Origin: Strigamia acuminata
Taxonomy: Eukaryota; Arthropoda; Chilopoda; Geophilomorpha; Linotaeniidae
NCBI GenBank assembly: GCA_949358305.1
Contig: OX442315.1
Location: 23,152,427 to 23,216,426, forward strand
Reading direction: 5' to 3'
Length of the DNA: 64,000 nt
Shown here in pieces: positions 12,801 through 21,400 of this stretch. The position numbers were made by a program, and so were the translations under genes. The notes under the pieces were generated by a model, which did no database searches, was not told the DNA's origin, and worked only from the letters and a program-made list of their open reading frames with translations. Within the stretch, counting starts at the first letter, position 1, and each line of letters starts with the position of its first letter.

Positions 12801-15033
12801 TAAAGTAAGAATGTTCTGGATCTTGTATTTCTACTTCCTCGATGATGTCGTTTTTCAGCTGATCCTCGAAGATTTTCTTGTATGCCTGATAAAAGCCGGG
12901 GTTCTTTTTGAACTTGCGTACCAGATGCCAAAACCTCCGCTTGGCTACTTCATAATTGTTGTTGAGTTGACTTGTATCGACCAACCAGGGCAGTGGCACC
13001 ACATATCGGCCGTCCTCGCGCGTCACTTGCTCCCGAAATCGTTTTGTGCACGAGTTGCGATCGGTCGGCGATTCATCGACGGTCTCGTGACGGATTCCGA
13101 TCGCCTCGAGTTCCCAGAATTTTCTTAAGCCTTCTTCTAAACGATCGTCGAGCCGCACGTTGAATACACGAGTAACCATTGTCGACAGGGACGTCACATT
13201 GGGCGAAGTTCCCATCACTGTCCAGCCAAACATTGTTTCAACTGCTACCAGATTTTCCTCCAATTTTTCGATTCGTCCGGTCAAAATCCTGGCGATATTG
13301 TCGGCTCCTATCAAACAAAAAATATCGAAATTATTATGCTGTTCAAAATTTATTACAATATTGTTGCGTTCTAGGGCGGCTCGCAAGCCAGCCTGCAACT
13401 CGGTTTTTATTGGTCGGGTTATCCAAGGCGTCTCAAATGCTGAGACCGTGAGCGCTTTATTTTTGTCGTCCACGTGACACAATTTCAAATCGAATCTCCC
13501 TCGCTTCACATTTTGTGACGTTTGACTGCCAAAAGTAAGCACGGACAAATTTTCAGTTCCTGTCGATGGCAACTTCATGTCTTTAGCAAGACTGGACAAC
13601 ACGAATGTCGTCTGACTGCCGGGGTCGAGAAGGCACTGCACGATCGCCTCCGTGGATTGATGCATGACACGCACGAAAATTGTCGCCAACGTTGCAGCAG
13701 GTGGCGGGACGAATTTCGACAAATCGACGCACGTAGCCACGTGAGTAATTACATTTTCAGTGACAGTCTTTGGTGTTCCATCACAAATCAAAGGGTTGTG
13801 ACTCCGTTGGCACAATTTGCACGTAATACGATAGGAGCACGTTTTTGACGTGTGCCCCTTTTTTAAACACTTAAAACACCGTCCATTTTTGACTATATAA
13901 TTTTTTCTTTCAGCAGCGGTAGAAGTGCAGCTGTCACGGTCGTGAGTTTTGCTGCAGAACATGCAATTGGATATTGTTGTGCTCAAGACGCGAGCAGACG
14001 GCACTCGATCGTGGCTCTTGCGCATTGTTTTCTCTTCCGATTTTTCTGATTTTCCCGATTTTTCCGATTTTTCCGATTTTTCAACTTCTTTTTTACGATG
14101 TAATTCTTGGAAATTGTCTATTTTGCTGTGGTGGATGAGCTCAGCACGAATCATATCGAGCAACTCCTTTGCTTTGTATTTTCCGTCCGGATATTGGCGT
14201 GAGAAGTCAAGTGAGATCTGCTTGGGCACCAAACCCAGAATTAATGGGCAAACCGTCGCATCAATTGCGTCCGCATTCATTTTCGCTGCACGCAAGCCGC
14301 GCACGTTTGATTCGCAGCGGTCGTACAGCTTCTGGAGTGACTCTGTGTCCATAATATCGCGTACGGGTGTCATCCTCATCAAGGAATTTAAATGGGCACT
14401 CATGATTACGTCACTGCGCCCAAAACGTTCCAACAACAGTTCTTTGGCTACGGGATAGTTCTCATCGGTTGGTGGCAAGCCTTTTAACACCAGTGCTGCC
14501 TCGCCTTCCAAAAACGACTTGAGATAAACCAGCTTGCTCTTATTTGTTATGTTGGTTTTCGTGTCAATACTGATATCAAAGTTTCCCCAAAAATCATCCC
14601 ACTCGAGGGGATTGCCCTTAAATTTAATTGCTTCATATTTTGGGAGTCGCATCGTCGTCTCGTGCGGAACGTGGCCGTTACCGTTATAATTATTAGTTAC
14701 TGTTGCTGCCGGAGGGGGGACGAGCGACGCATTGAGTTCTTTCAGCGCCTCATCAATTTCAACCTCGCAATCAATCACTTTCTCGTAATAATTCGACTCA
14801 CATTGCGTAATTTCCTGGTCGATTTCGTCGTCGTCGATCAGTGCCGCCAATATTTTCACATCCAACTCCTTCAAGGTGATAAATTTCGCCTTCAAATTAG
14901 CCCTTATTTTTTTTAGTTCGAGCGCATTGCGCGGGATATTCGCGAGGAGAGTCTTCGCCTTGGTGATGGTGGCGGTCACAGTTCGTCTGGCCACGGTACG
15001 TTGACTTTTGGTCACGGCGAGGTCGTCGGCCAT
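9805..15033 (-). CDS. BEL/Pao gag-pol polyprotein, intact
   Basis: Single frame of 1742 residues encoding every retrotransposition protein. The frame is open to 15042, but the first ATG is at 15033 in a strong context (AAGATGG), so I start there. Visible in order: a Gag region of the DUF1759 type (about 127-270); a KSE-repeat basic/acidic linker (319-333); three zinc knuckles (C357-C369, C386-C399, C405-C417), the middle one a standard CX2CX4HX4C and the outer two CX2CX3HX4C; a retropepsin-like protease with LLDPGSQ (Asp470); Pao-type reverse transcriptase with Asp807 in motif A, FGVSSSPY (852-859) and YVDD (888-891); RNase H with Asp1071, Glu1114, Asp1141 and Asp1187; an integrase zinc finger (His1377, His1382, Cys1412, Cys1415); a DDE integrase core (Asp1447, Asp1506, Glu1556); and a C-terminal DUF5641-like segment (about 1630-1735). 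No stop or frameshift interrupts it. The product presumably forms cytoplasmic particles and integrates in the nucleus. The frame is less AT-rich than its surroundings, as expected of inserted coding DNA. Confidence 0.96.
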   Translation of the reverse strand: MADDLAVTKSQRTVARRTVTATITKAKTLLANIPRNALELKKIRANLKAKFITLKELDVKILAALIDDDEIDQEITQCESNYYEKVIDCEVEIDEALKELNASLVPPPAATVTNNYNGNGHVPHETTMRLPKYEAIKFKGNPLEWDDFWGNFDISIDTKTNITNKSKLVYLKSFLEGEAALVLKGLPPTDENYPVAKELLLERFGRSDVIMSAHLNSLMRMTPVRDIMDTESLQKLYDRCESNVRGLRAAKMNADAIDATVCPLILGLVPKQISLDFSRQYPDGKYKAKELLDMIRAELIHHSKIDNFQELHRKKEVEKSEKSEKSGKSEKSEEKTMRKSHDRVPSARVLSTTISNCMFCSKTHDRDSCTSTAAERKNYIVKNGRCFKCLKKGHTSKTCSYRITCKLCQRSHNPLICDGTPKTVTENVITHVATCVDLSKFVPPPAATLATIFVRVMHQSTEAIVQCLLDPGSQTTFVLSSLAKDMKLPSTGTENLSVLTFGSQTSQNVKRGRFDLKLCHVDDKNKALTVSAFETPWITRPIKTELQAGLRAALERNNIVINFEQHNNFDIFCLIGADNIARILTGRIEKLEENLVAVETMFGWTVMGTSPNVTSLSTMVTRVFNVRLDDRLEEGLRKFWELEAIGIRHETVDESPTDRNSCTKRFREQVTREDGRYVVPLPWLVDTSQLNNNYEVAKRRFWHLVRKFKKNPGFYQAYKKIFEDQLKNDIIEEVEIQDPEHSYFMPHRAVVREDRATTKIRIVFDASSKGKNELSLNDCLDSGPNLLPEILKLLVLFRRELVAYLSDIEKAFLQLLLRLCDRNFVSFLWVPENWDGLEFVVPRIMRQKRVTFGVSSSPYSLNDTIQMHLDEMEKLYPETVKQIREKFYVDDLIDSMRTDDQVLTVFFEARKLMMDAHLPLRKWHSNSRRLREIFAKEIPEDEEIIAAENEQTTVLGLIWNYETDRLQLEIGEWAEKKPEDGQGTKRAIVQAVAKIYDPLGFAAPFTIVGKLMFQELWMRKIDWDVPLPPDIAKRWCEWIKQVTTLRRISVKRPYSSNLSDDSQQELHFFCDASPKAYGVVVYVRTETKGTVDVSLCMSKSRVAPLKPLTLPKLELMSALLSSRIAEKLQVLEVQKMHYWTDSSITYFWIREQQGKTNPFVANRVREIRTNTDVESWRHCPGRVNPADKLTRGMEAVKLVEDGEWWNGPKWLHKSKEHWPQGIDTEMETQLEEVEENSTRINVTRASERLEPLFALETYSSWTKVVRITAWMLRFVRNSKKDQSIGGPLKTEEIEAAETYWFRHTQRSRFAEEMESVQNAVKLNRESPLSQVELIVDENKILRINSRIRDHIGTKNFIYPIVLDADSPMTTLIIRDCHRRALHGGLGDTLSEFRSKFWTRRARKTIKNYVSKCITCRRVNSKLMTQAIGLLPSDRINRAAPFQVIGVDFAGPLYMRSGDKCYIALFTCAVVRAVHLELVSDLSTEKFILAFKRLISRRGIPSVVYSDNAKTFKRAEKDLALFINGFASEKFQGFLSHNKIQWKFIVELAPWWGGFWERLVKTVKLSLKKVLGRASLCFEELTTVLTEVEAIINSRPITYVTDNPTEPEPLSPSHFLIGARLSSLPDVYDPEHRADLNKRAELVKRWKLRQRMTNLLWRRWSHEYLVELREFRRVKASREIEVNELVLVQEQGQPRMAWKTAKITKTFNGRDGKVRSCEMMLPSGKVMRRPVQRLCALEIHEEN
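14035..14079 (-). repeat. KSE-coding tandem repeat inside gag
   Basis: Five near-identical triplet-codon units encode Lys-Ser-Glu (one unit has Gly in place of Glu) between the capsid-like region and the zinc knuckles. The run is frame-preserving, so its length can vary between copies without breaking gag-pol. It probably forms a flexible charged linker. Confidence 0.85.
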
Positions 15034-15099
15034 CTTTGTCAAATTTCGAACTTTTACTTGCTGTTAGGATTTTCAGATCTTCAGGGTCCAGGTCGAGTT

Positions 15100-15119
15100 A
15101 ATCCCGGGTTTCGGCACCA
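15100..15119 (-). promoter_or_regulatory. tRNA-Phe primer-binding site
   Basis: The plus strand reads AATCCCGGGTTTCGGCACCA. This matches the T-arm and acceptor 3' end plus CCA of cytoplasmic tRNA-Phe(GAA) as I recall it from insects and vertebrates. The element's RNA is therefore complementary over 20 nt. The site is separated from the 5' LTR by one base (15120). It primes minus-strand DNA synthesis. Confidence 0.85.
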
Positions 15120-15120
15120 A

Positions 15121-15522
15121 TTTCGCGATTGCAAAACAAATCCTACTACGATTGTAGCACACACAAATAAACAGTCCAATTGTTTAAACTTAACAAACTA
15201 ATTTAATCGTTGAAAATTGAGCAGTGCAAAAACGTGTAGTGACACACGTTGATACATGAACAAAGATGAGAGTAAGGTCATAAAACAAACGGGGACACAT
15301 CTGGTCAGCAAGGACTGACCAACAACAATTTAGATACTTGAGGGCACTCTTGGTGACCTCGAAACAAACATGTTATGAACTTCAAAACATAGCAATTAAT
15401 TCCATCTAACTAAATACTTATAAAATCAAACAACACTTTTTTTTCTAAATCTAAACATAATCAAAACAAACACTTTTGACCAAATCATTAAATTAAAATA
15501 TTAAATCAATTAGGATTTTACA
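15121..15522 (-). repeat. 5' LTR of the BEL element (402 bp)
   Basis: Identical to 9379-9780, including the T8 run. It should carry the RNA polymerase II promoter. A TTTATAAG word lies in its first third on the coding strand and could be a TATA element. The same two hairpins occur at 15231-15250 and 15302-15321. Confidence 0.96.
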
Positions 15523-15527
15523 CGGAT
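15523..15527. repeat. Right target-site duplication of the BEL element (CGGAT)
   Basis: Perfect copy of 9374-9378 directly outside the right LTR. Confidence 0.9.
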
Positions 15528-18417
15528 GTAGATAGAGGAGTTTAGTGCAGTCAGATCAAGCAGTTTTTATATATTTTTTTTAAAGAAAAAAAAGAAGAAG
15601 TTTCTTTTGAAGTTTGAATGAAGGCAAAATGTAATGATTTTTTTTTTATTTTATTTAAAAAAATTATTTTATTGATTACTAGTTTTCACTTTTTATTTTA
15701 TTTATTTTTCTAATCTTTTTTGTTTGATTTTTTATTATTAAAAAAATGTGGCAAAAATTCTGAATTTGATTTATGTTAAATTTAATGGTTGCAGGATTTA
15801 ATCGCTAATTACTCCGGTGTAATTTGTGTAATGTACATTTTTTAATCACTCGAAATTGTAAATTATCAAATATGTTTTTTTTTTCAAATCTTAAATGACT
15901 TTTTGTACGTACTTTTTGCCCGATCCGAAATTTATATCATACAGTAGCAAACACGGCATCTGTTGCAACGTTCTTTTAATAAAATCTGGTTTTTGTACGT
16001 CAATACGTAGCAGAACAAATCTTTTATCTTTTCTTTTTTCCTTCCATATAATTTTTTTCCTTTACTCCTTATTCACCTGAAGGACTTCTTAGCAGGGACT
16101 TGTGATTGTTCCTTTTCACCCGTGATCCTATCTTGGGCTTAGATTTAGACAGAGTGGAAGGAGAAAAAAAATGATGTCCTCGATATAACGATGAGTTTTG
16201 GCAGTGTCACAAAGGTACCGAAATGTAGGCTCACTGCTATCCACTGATTGATTCTCGCTTATGAAGTGAAGCAAGTAGGAAAAGATGGCTCCACCCTCAA
16301 GGTTCTTCCTTCTTTTATCTTGTGATGCTGTCGATGAGTAAAAGCGACAAAGCTTTGACTATTGAAAATGTGCTCGCAAGCTTTTTTCTTCCCGCCCACA
16401 GCCTGGTTTTTGTTGTGTTCGCACAAATGAAATTGGGTTTGTTTTGTTATTGGTATTAAAAGGGTGTGTGAAGTTATGCAAAGAAAAGATGCTGTTTTTT
16501 GTTTTGCTCGTTGTTTTTACCACAAAAGGTGTATTTTTGTTTGGATGTTGTTAGGAGTGAAAGGATTATACGGAAATTTATTGAAACCCGGCTCTGTTTG
16601 CTATAAAGGATGATCGGCATTTGAAGTATTCTAGGCGAAAGAGATTTTGAAGGAGATTATATTTTGGTTAGAATGAAATTAATTTCATACAAACCACAAA
16701 GTTTGTGTTGTGTTTAGTTGTTGCGAACAATTCTTGGATGGTAATAGCAAGAGGGAATGTAAATGTTGAGGCGGTTCTTTTCTTGTCAAAGGGAAAGTAT
16801 TCAGTGGCAACACGATGAAATCTTGACAAAGCTAAGGACAAGGCTTTACTTGTTTGCTATTAAGAGTGAAATTTGGGTGTTGACTAGAAAGGTATCATAA
16901 AATTTTAATCTTTACATTGAAAGAGGTAAGTGTTTGAAAGGATAGGAGCTAGTTTAAGGCCATATAAGGTGGCTTGGACTAATAAAAGAGGTAAAGTGGT
17001 GCTTTGAAGGTGATGTTTGCTTCAACTTTTGCTACTTGTCCATCAAGAGTTATGCGTGAGAAGGAAAAGGAGAACATGCTTTTCTAACTTGCTCTGAAAC
17101 CGCAAGAGCGAGGAGGCGAATTCAAATCTGACGTTTATTAAAACTGCCCTCTCGTCTTGTTATACACACAAGAAGAGCGGCGCGAAAGGAGGATGCAATA
17201 GGCGACGTGCTGCAAATCCAAATGTAAAGTCAAATACGGAAATTAAGCTTTTATCATTGATAGATGGATGGGCTAAAAGCCGGGGTTTAATGATTTTGTT
17301 TGATTGGAATTTTAAATGTCACTGAAATATGGATTTTCCAGCTTTAGTCTTGAGCGGAGATTAGTGTGTTTTCCAAAGGTTTTTAGGATAGAGAGAGAAA
17401 GAAAGAATGTATTTCCTGCTGAATAAAAACAACACAATTCTAACTAAATTGCAATTGAAATCATTAAATTTAAAACTTGAATTTAATTTAATTTTCTTTG
17501 TGATTACGTTTTATTTAGATTCGCAAATTGTTTTATCATTTGTTGTTTGTTGTTTGTGGATACTGTAACGTTTTTACCCAATTTAATTTCAATTTAATAA
17601 TACGTCCTAAAGTGGTTACAGATTTAAAACCATTCCCGCAAAGACGAAAATAATAGTTAGATGGAAAGATCCGAGCTGCCATGTTAGAGTATCAATTGTC
17701 CTTGCTGAAGCATAACTGGAGATAAATTGTAAATGGAAAAAGAAAAAGCACGTTAATGATTTAAGCCTTTGGCCTGTATGGGCGGAGTTGGGCATGACAG
17801 TGGTCATAATTCTGCAACTGTTCTTGACCAAAAATATTTTTCTTTGCTTTTCAAGAGATTTATGAAGTTACGCGGGAGCACGTATTGTATTATTAGTTAT
17901 AACATTGGATCAAATGGGTGGTATTTGTAGGGCGTTATCTTATTTATATAAAAAATTATTATTATTTTATTCCGCTTTTAGGTTTTGAGTATTTTTTTAT
18001 TTACAAAGTGTGCAGAAAAAATACAGACACGATGAGATATTTAAAGGTTGACGATGGAAGAAGCAAATGGTGGACATTAATTCAAGTAGCTAAGGCTTTT
18101 AGGAATAGTACATTGTGTAGTTGGGAAGCTGCATTTCTCCCATGTGCCAGGATAAGTTACATTATCTTGATTTACGAGAGTATGTTTCCTTGCCGCAGAA
18201 TCATCTCTTGCTATCCATGAGAGAGTTATTACCTAAGCGAGGCTATCATTACTCACTAGGGACTTGCCATTTGTTATTGTTTGGCAATCTCCATATACAC
18301 ATAGGGAGGGGACCCCTCAACACTTGCTGATGCATTCTGGGAAATTTATTATCGATGTATTGTATTTTTTTTTTAACATTATTCTTTTTTTCTCGTTGCA
18401 TTTTGTGTGTTTTACTT
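15528..18417. other. T/G-rich noncoding stretch right of the retrotransposon
   Basis: No gene recognised. A good 5' splice-site word, AG|GTAAGTG, occurs at 16924-16932 on the plus strand. It follows purine-rich sequence with no open exon that I can support. Several T8-T10 runs occur, as at 15570-15660. Confidence 0.55.
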
Positions 18418-18447
18418 ACTGATTTTTATTTCTATTTTTAGGTAAGT
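18418..18447 (+). promoter_or_regulatory. Candidate recursive (ratchet) splice site
   Basis: Plus strand TTTCTATTTTTAG|GTAAGT with the junction at 18441|18442. A pyrimidine-rich tract runs into AG, followed at once by a perfect GTAAGT donor, so a spliced exon would have zero length. Plausible branch-point words (CTTAC, ACTGAT) sit about 20-30 nt upstream. This is the architecture described for Drosophila ratchet points, which split very long introns into successive pieces. Use in this organism is inferred from the motif only. Confidence 0.55.
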
Positions 18448-21400
18448 CTGTTTTGAATCATTCGTTTCTTCACAACACTATTAAACGCTGTACTTTAAAA
18501 GGTAAAAAGATCATTTAAAGAACTTAAATTGCATAGATTAGAGTGGAAAATATCAAAGATAATTGGGTAGCTTCGGCTGCATTTTTATTTACCGTATTTT
18601 ACCGATTAAGAGTCGCTCTCGAGACACCAAGTATATCGTATTTTTGCAAAAGTACGGGATTGTTTCCGTATTTAACCTCACGACGATGAACGTACGCTTC
18701 GTTCGAGACGTTCAGACTTCGTTTGTTACATTAAACAAATGTAATTACAAACAAAACACCGAAATTGTAATTGCTGAAAAAAAAATGGCAGTTTTGAATA
18801 AGCGCCGCGAGAATTTGTTTTTGGAGAATTTTTATTTTCGTGGAGCATGTCGCGCAGTAAGTTTTGTTTGTTTATTTTACGAACTCATTTGATGTCGAGA
18901 AACACGTAGGAAAAAGTTTCTGGTAGAGATAAACACGAGAGCAAAGCTGGCTTTGAGGTGTGTGCTCAGGAGGGGATTAGACACTGCTTCAACTTTAGAG
19001 AAGCCTTCTCGAAACTGGGGGAGGGAGTCGGCGGGTGGGCGGAAAACGTGAGTAATTAGTGGAATTTCTATTATCACTCCCGTATTCAATTGGTGGCACG
19101 AAAAAGAAGGGAGCTTTAGTGCGGATCACTGAAAGAGTTTACGGGTAGCCGGCAGCTTATCTTCGGTGCATTGTAATAAAGTTTAAGCTGATAACTGATA
19201 ATTGAATATTAACAAATTTGAGTTGAAACTGATAAGCAGTTTTTACGTGTGGTATCACATTTGCTCGTTATTAATTGATGGGAGGGAGAAAAAGGCTGCT
19301 TTGATCTGATTTGTGCCTCAAGGGTTGACGTTTTCAACATGTAGGAAATTTTATCCACGTCCAAGATGTGTGGTAGGAATTTTGGCTGCATGCATGAATA
19401 TGCATTTTTCAGGCTTTAATGGCTTGAGGAAATATGTCACGCTTAGTTAGCTCCAAGTTATCATTATGCAAATGCTCAAATATGCCCCTTATACTTTGTC
19501 TAAAGAGCGGTGGCCTGTCATTTTTAGCAGATATGGTTGGGATAATTTTACAAGCCGTTGATTTGATTTCAAAATTTCAAAATTATGAATTTTTTTTTTG
19601 GTGACTTTTTTTTTTATAATTTTTTTTTTTTAAATTTTTATTATAATATTGATATTGAGTGCTTGGAAATAAATTTTTTTTTTTAGTTTCCTTTATTTTT
19701 TTTTTGTGGAGTTTATAACATAATTTTGAAGAAGACAACACATTAATAGGATGTTGTAAAAGATTCCAAGAAAAGCAGCACATTTACTTGGCCTGTTGTA
19801 AGAAGTAAAGCACTACCCAGGGACAGTGCAAAAAGGGGGAGGGTAAGCTTTCCATTTGACACCAAACTTACCTCTGCCTTTTCTGCATTGACGCATTTTA
19901 TGGATAGGCCCCCTCTCGCCTTTCTTCAATAAGGCGGCGCCCGAGTCTAACCCGTAAAACACAGACGATTCGCCAATAAACGGGTTTTTGGAGGTGTGGG
20001 TGCGATGGTTGAATATTTATCTGGTGCCAAAACAGGCGTTGTTCTCGTCGTTGGCAAAGTTTTTTCGTTGCTCGTAACATTGCAGGCGAATTTTTATAGT
20101 AGCCCTCTATTAAGAAATGGGTATCTTAGGCTTTCTACTACTATTGGCTTCACTGCTCAACATACGTGCGGTGCATAAAGTTGTGCAAAAAAGGGTGTTT
20201 TGTGAAGTGGTCAGAATTATTGCTTTTTATATCTACGAGACTTTTTTGAATTCTGTTTCTTTTGGTTTCTCTTTTATAACATTTTCTTTTTTTATCATCA
20301 TAAACCTTTTAACGCGGATTAGATGTGTGGGAAATTTATCGAACTAATGGGTGTGGGGTAACACGTATTCGATGCGGGTTAAAAGGTTTTGGCCATTTTT
20401 GCAGGTTAAAAATGGGGTGTGTGGCTATCATTTAAAACATAATAAATTAAACTTTTGGAATGGCTAGATGAATGGTAGTGCGCCTGTAAGGTGTGCTTTC
20501 TCCCACCTGTTTACAGAGACCAAGAATATGAGCAGCAGACAGAGGGTGGTGGAGAAAGGTTTTGCCAATTTCCTGCTGGCTTTCATTACATCTTGTTAGC
20601 GCCGAGGCTTGTGGGTTGGATTGAGTCAGGTCCAGTGAAATGAGAAGGTCGCTTCTATCTTGCAACCTGGAGAGAGAGAAAGAGAGAGAGAGTGGGAGAG
20701 ATTGGGAATGAGCGGGCAGTGTTGAGAGTGAGGCAGCATTTGCAAGGATGATGCAATTTGGTTTCGAAAGATGACGAATGCAGGTATTAACAGTTGACAA
20801 GCAGCATCCAGGTAGCTCTCAACTTCCGACTGCGTTCAGCTCATTAATTTAAGGTGACAGTAAGCTCGTTTTACGAGCCAAATAATTGATTACTGTGAAT
20901 TTTATTGAAATGTTGGGAAATGAATATTTAAAGGAATTTTGCAAAATGAGGACATATACATTTTTTCTTTCTCTCTCTCTTTTTCCTTTTCTTTCTTGCG
21001 TGATCATTTGAGAAAATAATTTGCCGCTCGTAAAGAAAGGAGGCAGGCAAAATTATTATCCCTTACTACTTCTTCGCTCGTATTAGTGTCAAAATGAGTT
21101 GATAAAGGTGTAGAACTAGTAGCTGCACACTGAGATCCTACTCAACTGCCTGTGTGGCAACCACCCTTCTTCCCCACATCGTTCACCTCCCTCTTCTTCT
21201 CCTCCTCCCTATTCTTTCTTCTCGTGTGATGAGCAACGCCTTCATCAGTGCATTAAGATAATGCGTTGCACTCTGCACGCCTTTCTTCAATGCACCAGTT
21301 AGGAAAATTGTGCAATTTTTAAAACACTGGGCTCCGATGAGATGATGACACGCTGGGGAATCTGAGGCGACATCTATCAGTTGAATGTGTAAGTTTGGGC

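Larger units (their letters stand above)
9379..15522 (-). mobile_element. Full-length BEL/Pao LTR retrotransposon, minus-strand orientation
   Basis: A 6144-bp element bounded by two identical 402-bp direct repeats and flanked by the 5-bp duplication CGGAT. On its coding (minus) strand the order is 5' LTR, one spacer base, tRNA-Phe primer-binding site, 66 nt, one gag-pol frame of 1742 codons, 24 nt, 3' LTR. Protein order (Gag with zinc knuckles, protease, RT, RNase H, integrase) and the Gag and protease domain types identify BEL/Pao rather than Ty3/gypsy or Ty1/copia. There is no env-like third frame. Identical LTRs, an intact frame and a perfect target duplication indicate a very recent insertion that could still be autonomous. 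Two oddities are the lack of a purine tract on the coding strand next to the 3' LTR and an LTR ending in AAA rather than CA. Confidence 0.96.

Noticed and set aside
9932-15201. Plus-strand open frames across the retrotransposon
   Set aside because: They are antisense shadows of the gag-pol frame and have no independent signals.
16924-16932. AG|GTAAGTG as a third ratchet site
   Set aside because: The preceding bases are purine-rich (TTGAAAGAG) and lack a pyrimidine tract, so it can only be an ordinary donor word, and no exon before it is supportable.
19865-19880. Minus-strand donor GAG|GTAAGTTT
   Set aside because: A good donor word but with purine-rich upstream sequence and no bounded exon; such words are expected by chance.
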